A DNA stretch of 32,201 nucleotides from contig CALGTP010000709.1 in assembly GCA_937902105.1 (NCBI GenBank), positions 1 to 32,201 on the forward strand, written 5' to 3'. The notes below the pieces were generated by a model. That model made no database searches. It saw only the letters and a program-made list of their open reading frames with translations, and was not told the origin of the DNA. The DNA comes from an uncultured Actinomycetes bacterium (GTDB taxonomy: Bacteria; Actinomycetota; Acidimicrobiia; Acidimicrobiales; Ilumatobacteraceae). Shown in pieces: positions 7,918-16,908 of this stretch (the first letter of the stretch is position 1; every line of letters starts with the position of its first letter). The position numbers and the translations under genes were made by a program.

Positions 7918-8991
7918 TTACGAGACACCCAAGAACTCGTTGAGGGCGGTCATCGCTTGAGGCGGTGATGCGGCGTTAATGCCGTCAGCCCCGATAGCCA
8001 GCAACTCGCGATACAACTCAAGTGTTTCGCCACCATTGGGCCATACCCAAGTCACGATGCCTTCTGATTTGGCTCGTGTTACATATTCGGGTGTGAACAA
8101 AGTCAGACCTTCGTAGGTTGGCGGAATTTGAACGATGTACAGCCAGTCCGGCAGCGATACCCCGCCGAGAAAAAATGAGACCATGGCAGCTTGGCCCGGT
8201 GACATTGCGACATTGGGTTGTTTTTCGTGGAAATAATCCACAACTGTGTCATCGAAACTGGCCACAACAACGCGATCGAACGCGTCGTACTTTGTCAGCA
8301 GTTCAATCAATGCATCAGCAGATGCCTTGGCAGCATCACCTTCATCTTTGATTTCGATATTCAACACATAATCGGGATACAACTTCATCAATGTTTCCAA
8401 TGAGTTGATCGCGAAATCTTCGGCGACATAACCAGCGGGCGCAGGTTTGTCACTGGTACGAATCCCGCGGTAGATGTAGTCGGCTTCGGGTTGATCAGTG
8501 CATGTGCAGTTAGCGGTAAACCAGTAGGCGCTATCAAGAGCGTGGAGTTCATCGTAGGTGTGCTCAAGAAGAACAAGATCTTCGTTAGCGGTTTTGCCGG
8601 TATTGAGATCGTGATGAATCACAAGGACCCCATCACTGGTCAACTGCACGTCCATGTCAAGGACGTCAACACCCATCCGTGCCGCTTCACTGAAGCCAAA
8701 CAAACTTGAGTGCGGATGAGTCATCTCACCACTGGCATGAGCGAGAACGATTGGGCGACCGAGCGCCAATAGATCAGTCACGGTCGAGGCCGCTGGCGTG
8801 GGGAGTGGTGGCAAAGTAATGGGGGCTTGCGTCACCGGCACTTCTGTGGTTGGGGCCTGCGTACTCGGTGTGGTCGTCTCGGCACCTGAACTCGGACTTG
8901 AGGAATCATCGCTACCGCAACTAACCAGAGCAGTTGTGCTGGCGAGCATGAGAGCGACGGAGATGTATTTGGTGATTGAAAGTTTGTTCAC
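7918..8991 (-). CDS. Glycerophosphodiester phosphodiesterase, lipoprotein
   Basis: The protein has 357 residues. A signal peptide ends in lipobox LVSC with the lipidated Cys at 25. A Ser/Thr/Pro-rich spacer (26-70) follows, then a GDPD TIM-barrel domain: AHAS (84-87, the first catalytic His at 85), LDMDVQLT (111-118, metal-binding acidic pair) and IHHDLNT (125-131, catalytic His-Asp). GDPDs cleave glycerophosphodiesters to glycerol-3-phosphate and an alcohol; as a lipoprotein it would act outside the membrane. The usual HRG...PENT motif is altered (HAS...HPHSS), so the metal or substrate site is not canonical. The start is GTG at 8991, overlapping the leuS stop in GTGA. The product G3P could feed the glpD product encoded at 17640-19397. 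Confidence 0.85.
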   Translation of the reverse strand: MNKLSITKYISVALMLASTTALVSCGSDDSSSPSSGAETTTPSTQAPTTEVPVTQAPITLPPLPTPAASTVTDLLALGRPIVLAHASGEMTHPHSSLFGFSEAARMGVDVLDMDVQLTSDGVLVIHHDLNTGKTANEDLVLLEHTYDELHALDSAYWFTANCTCTDQPEADYIYRGIRTSDKPAPAGYVAEDFAINSLETLMKLYPDYVLNIEIKDEGDAAKASADALIELLTKYDAFDRVVVASFDDTVVDYFHEKQPNVAMSPGQAAMVSFFLGGVSLPDWLYIVQIPPTYEGLTLFTPEYVTRAKSEGIVTWVWPNGGETLELYRELLAIGADGINAASPPQAMTALNEFLGVS

Positions 8992-11888
8992 AACACCAAG
9001 TTGACCATACGGCCAGGCACGACAACGACCTTTTTGGGTGTCTGTCCGCCTAAAGCGGCCAGAACTTTTGGATCTGACAGGACCAGCGCCTGCACAGTTG
9101 CCAAATCGGTGCCGGTGGGAACCACCAAACGCGAACGCACCTTCCCATTTATCTGCACTGGATATTCAAATGTGTCGTCAATCAGGAGTTGTGCATCAAA
9201 ACTAGGAAATGGTTCAAAGGTGAGAGTTTGGCTGTGGCCGAGGCGCCCCCATAATTCTTCGGCCATATGTGGACATAGTGGAGCCAACATCTGGATCATC
9301 GGGGATGCAATCTCGAGTGGGGTGGAACCCGTTGCCGCTGCCTCTTGAGTGAGCGCATTATTCAGCTCAATCAATTTGGCGATAGCGGTATTGAAACGCA
9401 ACCCATCCATATCGGAGCGAATTCCTTCAATCATGCGATGCAAGAGCTTGCGAAGCTCGGGGGTCGCTGGCGTATCAACAACTCGTGAGGCACCCGTATC
9501 TTCATCAACCATGTTGCGCCACACGCGTTGCAAGAAGCGTTGCATGCCGATCACATCGCGGGTATTCCAAGGACGACTGGCCTCAAGAGGACCAGAACTC
9601 ATTTCGTACAAGCGAAAGGTGTCGGCGCCATATTCGTCGTACATCTCATCGGGGGTGACGATGTTCTTGAGACTCTTGCCCATTTTTCCGTACTCGCGTT
9701 GCACCTCTTCGCCTGCATGCCAATAGGTGCCGTCACGTTCTTCAACATCAGTAGAGGTCACTGGTTGACCGCGCGGATCGCGATAGGCGAAGGCCTGAAT
9801 ATAGCCCTGATTGAAAAGGCGGTGAAAAGGTTCTGAACTTGAAAGATGACCTAAGTCAAATAAAACCTTGTGCCAGAAGCGAGCGTACAAAAGGTGCAAG
9901 ACGGCATGTTCAACGCCGCCGACATACAGATCAACGCCACCAGTGTGACCAGTTTTTCCGTCGCCTCCATCGGCTGGACCCATCCAGTATTTTTCAACGG
10001 CAGGATCCACGAAAAATTCTTTATTTGTTGGGTCAAGGTAGCGCAGTTCATACCAACATGAGCCAGCCCATTGGGGCATGACGTTAATTTCACGGCGATA
10101 TTTCTTGGGACCATCACCCAAGTCAAGAACAACTTCACGCCATTGCGTGCTGCGCGCCAAGGGTGGAATCGGGTCCGTGATGTCATCGTTGGGGTCAAGC
10201 GCTTGGGGTTTGAAATCTTCTAATTGCGGCAGAAGCACAGGCAACATTGAGTCTGGTAACGAAACAGGCTGATCGTCCTCATCGTAAACAATGGGGAAGG
10301 GCTCGCCCCAATACCGTTGGCGGCTGAAGAGCCAATCGCGGAGTTTGAAATTGACAGTTGCTAAGCCGCAATCATTTTCTTCAAGCCAGGCGTTCATCAC
10401 CTTGACACCTTCATGAACTTCAACAAGACCGTTAAGGCTCAAACTGGCACTCGATGAATTGATGTACGCACCATCACCGACAAAGGCTTCGCTCCACGTT
10501 GATGTATCAACGCCGTCACCATTTTGTTGTTCAAGGTCGTGCGCTGTGAACCATTGACTTGGGGGTTGTTGAATGGCGGGCACGGCAAGATTAAAACGGC
10601 GAGCAAATTGGAAGTCACGTTGATCGCCACATGGCACAGCCATGATCGCGCCAGTGCCATAGCCCATTAAGACGTAGTCCGCCACCCACACCGGTATCTC
10701 TTGCCCATTGACAGGATTCGTGGCGAAGGTGCCAGTAAAGACACCCGTTTTCTCTCGTGTGTCATCTTGGCGATCGATTTGATTTTTGCTGGAAGCAACT
10801 ATGCGGTATGCGTCAACCGCCGCTTTGTTATCGCTGGTTGTCAGCGCATCGACCAAGGGGTGCTCGGGCGAGATGACCATAAATGATGCCCCAAATAAAG
10901 TATCTGGGCGAGTAGTAAAGACGCTGAGGATGCCCGCCGGAGTAGTGAAGTCAACTCGCGCTCCTTCGCTACGACCGATCCAGTTGCGCTGCATCAACTT
11001 GATGGGTTCTGGCCAATCCAGGCGATCAAGATCTTGTAATAGGCGATCTGCATAGGTTGTAATGCGCATTGTCCATTGGCGCATGCTCTTTTTAAAAACG
11101 GGATAGTTGCCAATATCACTACGACCATCGGCGGTGACTTCTTCATTGGCCAAAATTGTTCCGAGACCTGGACACCAATTGACAGGTGCTTCGGAAAGAT
11201 AAGCCAAACGTCGCGCATCGATTGCCTGACGGCGCTCGTGTTTATTGTGTTCGTTCCAAGGTTGACCATTAGGGGTCGCGATTGAACCGTCGGCATATGC
11301 CTGTTCAAGTTCAGCAATGGGTCGTGCGCGCTGTTCGATCTCGTCGTACCAACTGTTGAAGACTTGAAGAAATATCCATTGGGTCCAACGATAAAAATCT
11401 TCGTCTGTTGTACTGACACTGCGTCGTGCGTCATGCCCAAGTCCGAGACGACGAAGTTGGCGACGCATATTGGCGACATTGGCTTCAGTATTCACTCGCG
11501 GGTGCACGCCAGTGGCGATGGCATGCTGCTCGGCGGGAAGTCCGAAACTGTCGTAGCCCAAAGCGTGCAATACGTTGTAGCCCGTCATTCGCTTAAAGCG
11601 AGCGTAAACATCGGTGGCGATATAACCGAGGGGATGACCGACATGCAATCCAGATCCACTCGGATAGGGGAACATATCAAGGACAAACAGTTTCGCTCGA
11701 CCGGACACCTTGTCAGGTTCACCTAGTGGCCCAGCGGGATTGGGTGCCTCGAAGGTGCCTTCGGCCTCCCAGCGATCTTGCCAGTGCTGCTCAATGTCAA
11801 GGGCGAGGGCGGCGTTGTAACGCAAGCGAGGAATGTCAGCACTATGAGCCGATTGAGAAGGGTTGTGGTCGGCTGTGTTGGGGGACAT
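8988..11888 (-). CDS. leuS: Leucyl-tRNA synthetase
   Basis: A class I aminoacyl-tRNA synthetase charging tRNA-Leu, full length at 966 residues from the ATG at 11888. The N-terminal HIGH-type motif reads HVGHPLGY. The large CP1 editing domain is present, containing the conserved TTRPDTLFGA stretch. The KMSKS loop is KMGKSLKN, a Ser-to-Gly form. The C-terminal anticodon-binding domain ends with the RSRLVVPTGTD strand region. A TTG at 11897 is in frame but sits directly against a TAAACT hexamer, so the ATG (9 bases after that hexamer) is preferred; no SD is visible, which suggests a leaderless or near-leaderless mRNA. The 3' end overlaps the lipoprotein gene by 4 bases. Confidence 0.97.
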   Translation of the reverse strand: MSPNTADHNPSQSAHSADIPRLRYNAALALDIEQHWQDRWEAEGTFEAPNPAGPLGEPDKVSGRAKLFVLDMFPYPSGSGLHVGHPLGYIATDVYARFKRMTGYNVLHALGYDSFGLPAEQHAIATGVHPRVNTEANVANMRRQLRRLGLGHDARRSVSTTDEDFYRWTQWIFLQVFNSWYDEIEQRARPIAELEQAYADGSIATPNGQPWNEHNKHERRQAIDARRLAYLSEAPVNWCPGLGTILANEEVTADGRSDIGNYPVFKKSMRQWTMRITTYADRLLQDLDRLDWPEPIKLMQRNWIGRSEGARVDFTTPAGILSVFTTRPDTLFGASFMVISPEHPLVDALTTSDNKAAVDAYRIVASSKNQIDRQDDTREKTGVFTGTFATNPVNGQEIPVWVADYVLMGYGTGAIMAVPCGDQRDFQFARRFNLAVPAIQQPPSQWFTAHDLEQQNGDGVDTSTWSEAFVGDGAYINSSSASLSLNGLVEVHEGVKVMNAWLEENDCGLATVNFKLRDWLFSRQRYWGEPFPIVYDEDDQPVSLPDSMLPVLLPQLEDFKPQALDPNDDITDPIPPLARSTQWREVVLDLGDGPKKYRREINVMPQWAGSCWYELRYLDPTNKEFFVDPAVEKYWMGPADGGDGKTGHTGGVDLYVGGVEHAVLHLLYARFWHKVLFDLGHLSSSEPFHRLFNQGYIQAFAYRDPRGQPVTSTDVEERDGTYWHAGEEVQREYGKMGKSLKNIVTPDEMYDEYGADTFRLYEMSSGPLEASRPWNTRDVIGMQRFLQRVWRNMVDEDTGASRVVDTPATPELRKLLHRMIEGIRSDMDGLRFNTAIAKLIELNNALTQEAAATGSTPLEIASPMIQMLAPLCPHMAEELWGRLGHSQTLTFEPFPSFDAQLLIDDTFEYPVQINGKVRSRLVVPTGTDLATVQALVLSDPKVLAALGGQTPKKVVVVPGRMVNLVL

Positions 11889-11995
11889 AACAATCAAAGT
11901 TTATGCCACACAGGTCTATTCAGAACTGTTTCACACACTCTGATCGCTTGAATCCCATTTTTCGTCGCGCTGGGAACTAATTTCAAGGTGTCTCC
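11889..11995. promoter_or_regulatory. Divergent promoter region, leuS / fatty-acyl-AMP ligase
   Basis: A 107-base spacer between divergent starts. On the minus strand, TAAACT at 11903-11898 lies 9 bases before the leuS ATG and fits an actinobacterial TANNNT -10 box for a nearly leaderless transcript. On the plus strand, TAATTT lies 12 bases before the ligase ATG, and AAGGTG (about 5 bases before ATG) serves as its SD. No convincing -35 boxes are seen. The assignments rest on pattern only. Confidence 0.4.
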
Positions 11996-13762
11996 ATGAG
12001 TACCTCCCACGATCCCCTCAGTTCTCTTGCTGATCCCCGCCAAGCGCGTCAATCGGCTATCAAGCGCTCGTTGCCCCAAGGCTCGGTGATTGCACGTCTT
12101 GAACAATCGGCCGATGCGCCCACAGGAGTGCGCTTTGTTGGTCAGTCCATCGCTCCCACGACTGGACCAGCATTTATATCTTGGCGCGAAATTCATGATG
12201 ATGCCCGAGCAGTTGGAGCGGCGCTACAGGCATTGGGTCTGATACCAGGTGATCACGTAGCAATCTTGGGACCGACAAGTCGCGAACTGATGACGATCGT
12301 GCGCGGGTGTTGGATGGCAGGTATTGCCAGCATGGTTTTGCCATTACCAATGAGGATGGCATCGCTGGATGCTTTTGTAGATAGTACGCGGAGCCGTATT
12401 CGTCACGGTGAAGCCAAGTTGGTGTTGATTGATGATCAGTTGGCAGACTTTTATCAAACCATTCCTGGCGATCCACCCACACTGCCGATGGGCGCAGTCA
12501 TGCCTGGAAAAGGAAAGCCCAACGGAGATCGACTGGAAATACCAGATCATGATCCCGAGCGCTTAGTAATTTTGCAATACACGAGTGGTTCAACTGCCGA
12601 GCCGAAAGGTGTGATGATCCCTGATCGTGTCTTGACCGCCAACATTGACGCCAGTTGCGCTGCCGCCGAACTTGATGCCAACGAAGTGATGGTCTCATGG
12701 CTACCTCTGTATCACGACATGGGCTTAGTTGGTTTTTTGGCATTGCCAATGATGAACGGAGTGCACTTAGTGCAAGCGGCTCCTCAAGATTTTATGGCTC
12801 ATCCTGGCCATTGGATGGAGTGGATTAGTGATTGGAAAGGTACCGCTACGGCTGGACCAAACTTCGCTTGGGTCTTAGCGACGCGCGCCCTCAAGCGCAT
12901 GAGTGGACTCGACCTCTCATCTTTGACTTTGGCTTTGTCCGGTGCCGAACCAGTAGACCCAGAAGCGGTGGAGGCCTTTGTGCGTGCCGCCGAACCTTTC
13001 GGGTTATCGGCCGGAAGCATCTTCCCTGCCTTTGGTATGGCAGAGGTTGCCATTGGTGGCGCTTTCCCACCGCGGTATCGCGGTCTCGTATGTGACACAG
13101 TGGACCGCATTGCTATGGAGCGCGATCGCATTGCTGTTCCCGTTGTCGGTGATGAATCAGATCACGACGATGTCACAGTGCGACGCTTGCCTTTGTTGGG
13201 TCACGCTGTTCCCGGATTAGAAATGAAAATTGTGGATCCGATTACTCGCGAGACACTCCCAGAACGCGTCGTTGGTGAATTGTTCTTGCGGGGAACCAGT
13301 GTCACTCCTGGTTATTACAAGCGTCCCGAGGCAACGGCAAGTATGTTCCACGAAGGTTGGTTGTGCACTGGCGATTTGGCATATTTGCTGAATGGAGAAT
13401 TGGTCATCTGCGGCCGACTAAAAGATGTCATTATCGTTGGGGGCCGCAATGTCTTCCCCGAAGATATTGAACGCGCCGTCGGCGAATTGGACGGTGTGCG
13501 GGCAGGCAATGTCATTGCTTTCGGTGTGGACGGATACAAGGGTAAAGAAACAGTGATCGTCGTGGCGGAAGTGAAGGCCGAAGACCTCACTGCGGTTCGG
13601 CGGGCCATTCACCATTCGGCATTGGAGGTTTCTGGTCTACCACCTCGTGATGTCATGCTGGTGCGCCCTGGAACGTTACCCAAGACAAGCAGTGGCAAAT
13701 TGCAACGCGCGAAATGTCGCGAGTCGTATCTTGCTGGGGAACTTGAATTACTCAGCGAATGA
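11996..13762 (+). CDS. Fatty-acyl-AMP ligase / acyl-CoA synthetase (FadD/FAAL type)
   Basis: An adenylate-forming ANL enzyme of 588 residues. The ATP-binding P-loop is YTSGSTAEPKG (195-205). The FAAL-like signature LPLYHDMGLVG follows at 236-246, then GPNFAWVLATRA and the FPAFGMAE acyl-adenylate pocket. The hinge motif is GRLKDVIIVGGRNVFPEDIE, and the catalytic C-terminal Lys lies in KTSSGKLQR near residue 569. Such enzymes activate fatty acids to acyl-AMP and hand them to CoA or to carrier proteins of polyketide/lipid synthesis. The YHDMGL region and hinge wording favour the FAAL branch over true acyl-CoA synthetases. No PKS, NRPS or carrier gene is nearby, so the acceptor is unknown. AAGGTG precedes the ATG. 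It converges on the LLM oxidoreductase gene with a 12-base gap. Confidence 0.88.
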   Translation: MSTSHDPLSSLADPRQARQSAIKRSLPQGSVIARLEQSADAPTGVRFVGQSIAPTTGPAFISWREIHDDARAVGAALQALGLIPGDHVAILGPTSRELMTIVRGCWMAGIASMVLPLPMRMASLDAFVDSTRSRIRHGEAKLVLIDDQLADFYQTIPGDPPTLPMGAVMPGKGKPNGDRLEIPDHDPERLVILQYTSGSTAEPKGVMIPDRVLTANIDASCAAAELDANEVMVSWLPLYHDMGLVGFLALPMMNGVHLVQAAPQDFMAHPGHWMEWISDWKGTATAGPNFAWVLATRALKRMSGLDLSSLTLALSGAEPVDPEAVEAFVRAAEPFGLSAGSIFPAFGMAEVAIGGAFPPRYRGLVCDTVDRIAMERDRIAVPVVGDESDHDDVTVRRLPLLGHAVPGLEMKIVDPITRETLPERVVGELFLRGTSVTPGYYKRPEATASMFHEGWLCTGDLAYLLNGELVICGRLKDVIIVGGRNVFPEDIERAVGELDGVRAGNVIAFGVDGYKGKETVIVVAEVKAEDLTAVRRAIHHSALEVSGLPPRDVMLVRPGTLPKTSSGKLQRAKCRESYLAGELELLSE

Positions 13763-13774
13763 TTGACGGGTGAA

Positions 13775-14794
13775 TTACGCCGACTGCAGGTCGGCCATCA
13801 CCTTGCTCCAACGCTCTGGATCAGATTTATATGGGGCGTAAAACGAGATACGTTGAATGACATCTCCGTATCGCCGTGTTAATTCTGGAGCAATGCGCTC
13901 TGGTTCACCGACGACGGCAAAAGTGTTGAGAACTTCATCGGTAATCAGAGTTCCCATCTCATCCCATTGACCCTGTTTCGACAACGCATTGAGGCGATCT
14001 TGTAAATCTCCCCAACCATGGAGTTCAAGCACTGGGCGATAGGCGGGGGTCGAACCGTAGAAAGCGATTTGTTTGCGTGTGCCAATGGATGCGCGTTCTA
14101 ACTCGCGCTCATCGTTACCGCTGACGACAAAACTTGGACCAACGATTTCAAAGCCGTCCATTGTCTTACCAGCCTTGGCACGACCCCGCTCAAGTGCTGG
14201 AATCGTCACTTCACGGAGATATTTTTCGGTAGTAAAGCCGTGACAGATGAATCCATCACAGACTTCACCGGCCACCTCAGTCATCAGCTCGCCGACACCC
14301 GCGAGAAAGATTTTCGGTGGACCAAATGTGCCCAGATCGGATGCCGCTGGACTGAACATTGGGGTCATCAAAGTGTGCGTGTAAAACTCACCGCGAAATT
14401 CGAGTCGTTCACCAGTTAGCCAAGCATCCCAAATCGCATGAATAGCCATAACCATTTCGCGCATCCGAAGCGCTGGTTTACTCCACGGCATACTGAAACG
14501 CTTAGTGATGTGTGGCTGAATCTGGCTACCGAGACCGAGGATAAAGCGACCTTGCGAATAAGCCTGAAGATCCCAAGCGGTGTTGGCCAGCGTCATCGGA
14601 CTACGTGCAAAAGCGACAGCGATTGAGGTTCCGATTTCGAGTGTGGTGGTGTGTTCAGCAGCCATCAACAAGGGAAGAAATGGATCATGGCTGGTTTCGG
14701 CAGTCCATGCGCCGCTATAACCAGCGGCTTCAGCATCTTTGGCACTGTTGATTGCCTCGTGCAGGTTGGAACTAATTCCGCCATCAACTTTCAT
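13775..14794 (-). CDS. LLM-class F420-dependent oxidoreductase (TIGR03617-like)
   Basis: A 339-residue luciferase-like (TIM-barrel) oxidoreductase. Family marks include IGTSIAVAFARSPMTLANTAWDLQAYSQGRF (about 54-85), then GLGSQIQPHITKRF and the later FLAGVGELMTEVAGEVCDGF stretch. This wording matches the uncharacterised F420-family subgroup TIGR03617, found mainly in Actinobacteria. It probably uses coenzyme F420 rather than FMN, but the cofactor is inferred from the subgroup. The substrate is unknown. It has a strong SD (GGGGAG, 5 bases before the ATG). No F420 biosynthesis gene is in the window. It shares strand with the PAC2 and kinase genes upstream, with a 59-base gap. Confidence 0.85.
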   Translation of the reverse strand: MKVDGGISSNLHEAINSAKDAEAAGYSGAWTAETSHDPFLPLLMAAEHTTTLEIGTSIAVAFARSPMTLANTAWDLQAYSQGRFILGLGSQIQPHITKRFSMPWSKPALRMREMVMAIHAIWDAWLTGERLEFRGEFYTHTLMTPMFSPAASDLGTFGPPKIFLAGVGELMTEVAGEVCDGFICHGFTTEKYLREVTIPALERGRAKAGKTMDGFEIVGPSFVVSGNDERELERASIGTRKQIAFYGSTPAYRPVLELHGWGDLQDRLNALSKQGQWDEMGTLITDEVLNTFAVVGEPERIAPELTRRYGDVIQRISFYAPYKSDPERWSKVMADLQSA

Positions 14795-14853
14795 AACTTC
14801 TCCCCATGGGTTCTCATGTCAGGCAAATGTAGGCCAATTGACGCATCAACAAA

Positions 14854-15759
14854 CTACTCGGGGTTGGCGTCGCGAAGAAATGCATCAAGCTCGGCGGAAA
14901 GTTCCTCAATTGAAGGGATATCACTTTCGGTGAATTGGCTCTGATTGTTGAGACCGACTGGCGCACCAATCAGAGCGTCATAGGCGGCCTCAAGCTTGGC
15001 CACCATTTCGGCGTGTTCTGAGTTACGGGCCACCATGCGGTCGAGACGTTCGCGTTGGATCACCGCTTCCTGATCAAGTTTGGAACCATCGAAATGCAGA
15101 TCGGCGACCGAGACCAGTCCCCGCAGAAGTGCCGATGAGGCTGCTGGGTACGTCATGCCAGGCAGATATTGCGGAACCTGGGCCCACACGCTGATGGAGG
15201 GGATGCCACTGTCATGGAGAACCTGTTCAAGCACTGCGACCATGCCAGCAGGAACGTCGACTGTGCTGCGTAAAAACGGAGCTTTTTCCAAAAGTTCCAC
15301 GGTCGGAGTTGTGCAGGAGAGATTGATCGCTCGAGTATGAGGGGTGGGGAAGGGGTAGGCGCCCAGACCAACCATCATGGACACATCCATCCTCAGGCAC
15401 AACTCGCGAATCGCAGCCGAAAAACGATTCCATGCCGAATCTGGTTCGTGACCCCTGAGGATTAACACATCGCGTCCATTGGCGTCATGTCCCGAGTACA
15501 GGTCAATAGATGGCCAATCAAGACCATTGTTGCGGCCTTCACGAATTTCCATGGTGGGTCGCCGCGCTCGATAATCAATAAAAACGTCGGGATCAAAAGT
15601 CGCCACGGGAAGTGGGTCAATTTGTCCCTCAATCAATGACATGGTGTCATTAGCGGCACCTGCGGCGTCAATCCAGCCTTGCAACATCACAATCAAAATT
15701 GGTCTGTTGAGTTTTGGCAACTCACCATGCAACTGAACATCACGGATTGGATCGCTCAT
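14854..15759 (-). CDS. PAC2 family protein
   Basis: This 301-residue protein has the PAC2 fold of proteasome assembly chaperones. Family features are the opening PILIVMLQGWIDAAGAAN (about 20-37), the DYRARRPTMEI and DLYSGHDANGRDVLILRGHEPD stretches, and the central GLGAYPFPTPHTR loop (about 131-143). Actinobacterial members often occur in organisms with proteasomes, but no proteasome gene is in this window and a direct role is not established. The ATG start overlaps the stop of the upstream kinase gene (ATGA, 15756-15759), so the two are translationally coupled. The C-terminus is acidic (SAELDAFLRDANPE). Confidence 0.88.
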   Translation of the reverse strand: MSDPIRDVQLHGELPKLNRPILIVMLQGWIDAAGAANDTMSLIEGQIDPLPVATFDPDVFIDYRARRPTMEIREGRNNGLDWPSIDLYSGHDANGRDVLILRGHEPDSAWNRFSAAIRELCLRMDVSMMVGLGAYPFPTPHTRAINLSCTTPTVELLEKAPFLRSTVDVPAGMVAVLEQVLHDSGIPSISVWAQVPQYLPGMTYPAASSALLRGLVSVADLHFDGSKLDQEAVIQRERLDRMVARNSEHAEMVAKLEAAYDALIGAPVGLNNQSQFTESDIPSIEELSAELDAFLRDANPE

Positions 15760-16808
15760 CCCAATCGGCTCAACATCTCTTCGGCTTTTTTGGCTGACGA
15801 GAGAACCTGCTGATTGAAAGGCTCAAGTTCTGCTGGATCACGTTGGCCTAAGGCGCCACCGAGATAGCGCGAGTACACGCCCTCAAGAATGCACACCAAC
15901 TTCCAATAGGCAAATGCGACGTAGAAATCAAGTTGTGAAATATCGCGACCACTGACTTCGCCATAGCGCCGCGCCATATCAATACGGTCAAGAAAGCCAG
16001 GTGCAGTAGAGGACATGCCAGTCAGTACTGCGTCAAGGTCGCCGGGCCCAGACCAATAAACCATCAGTAGTCCAAGATCAGCCATAGGGTCACCTAACGT
16101 GCAAATTTCCCAATCTAGGACCGCAATGACTTGGCCGCTGGAATCAATCATGCAGTTGTCGAGGCGATAATCGCCATGAACCAAGGTCGCTGGACCTTGT
16201 TCGGGGATACGCAATAAGAGTTCATCGTGGACTCGATCAACGCTCGGCAAATCACGTGTTTTTTGTTGATTCCATTGTCCGTACCAACGCTTGAGTTGAC
16301 GCGCGATGTAACCCTCGTGACGACCCAAATCATCAAGACCGACCGAGATCGGATTAACGGCGTGAATTGCTGCCATCGTGTCAACGATTGATTCGCTGGC
16401 ACGACGACGGGCATCGGGGAGAAGTAAGCGTTCCGAAGTTTCGCGATCGCGAATAACCAAGCCATCGACAAAGGCCATGACATAAAACGGTGCGCCATTG
16501 ACTTCAAGATCCTCGCAAAATCCAACTGCAGGAGCGACAGGAACATTGGTCGTACTGAGCGCTGAAATGAGGCGATGTTCGCGACCCATATCGTGTGCGC
16601 TGGCGAGAACATGACCGAGAGGAGGGCGGCGTAGAACAAAGATTTGTCCATTGCTACTTGTGACTTTGAAAGTCAGATTTGAGTGACCACCAGCGATGAC
16701 CTCAAAGACAAAGGGTCCACGTGCACCGCGCACATTTTTCTCAAGCCAAGCTGTGACATTGACGACATTTAGTCCGGGAACACTCTCGTCGCTGGCTTGG
16801 TTACTCAC
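15756..16808 (-). CDS. Phosphotransferase family protein (APH / ACAD10-like kinase)
   Basis: A 350-residue aminoglycoside-phosphotransferase-like kinase. The catalytic loop is LVHGDYRLDNCM (Asp in HGD, Asn in DN) and the metal-binding loop is VLDWEICTLGDPMADLG, the form typical of the ACAD10/APH subgroup linked to acyl-CoA metabolism rather than drug resistance. The N-terminal lobe has the GGHSNLTFKV nucleotide loop (about 45-54). In related genomes such kinases are thought to phosphorylate hydroxy-acyl groups, but here no acyl-CoA dehydrogenase is adjacent, only the acyl-AMP ligase about 2 kb away. The start is GTG with a G-run immediately upstream and no well-spaced SD. It is coupled to the PAC2 gene by ATGA overlap. 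Confidence 0.85.
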   Translation of the reverse strand: MSNQASDESVPGLNVVNVTAWLEKNVRGARGPFVFEVIAGGHSNLTFKVTSSNGQIFVLRRPPLGHVLASAHDMGREHRLISALSTTNVPVAPAVGFCEDLEVNGAPFYVMAFVDGLVIRDRETSERLLLPDARRRASESIVDTMAAIHAVNPISVGLDDLGRHEGYIARQLKRWYGQWNQQKTRDLPSVDRVHDELLLRIPEQGPATLVHGDYRLDNCMIDSSGQVIAVLDWEICTLGDPMADLGLLMVYWSGPGDLDAVLTGMSSTAPGFLDRIDMARRYGEVSGRDISQLDFYVAFAYWKLVCILEGVYSRYLGGALGQRDPAELEPFNQQVLSSAKKAEEMLSRLG

Positions 16809-16908
16809 CCCCCGTACGGTATCTAGAAGTTCTCTCGGTTAGGCAGTTTTGCTTGGTTATCGGCGGGTCAGGGGCACGCTGAATACTCTTCTGCGGTAGC
16901 GTCAAGGC
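16809..16908. promoter_or_regulatory. Divergent promoter region, kinase / CnoX-like gene
   Basis: A 100-base spacer between divergent starts at 16808 (minus) and 16909 (plus). On the plus strand TACTCT lies about 18 bases before the CnoX ATG and could be a -10 box; AAGG sits very close to the ATG. On the minus strand only a G-run precedes the GTG. No palindromic operator stands out. Confidence 0.3.

Noticed and set aside
10994..11479. Minus-strand 161-codon frame within leuS
   Set aside because: Wrong frame of leuS; the true frame covers the editing and catalytic domains here.
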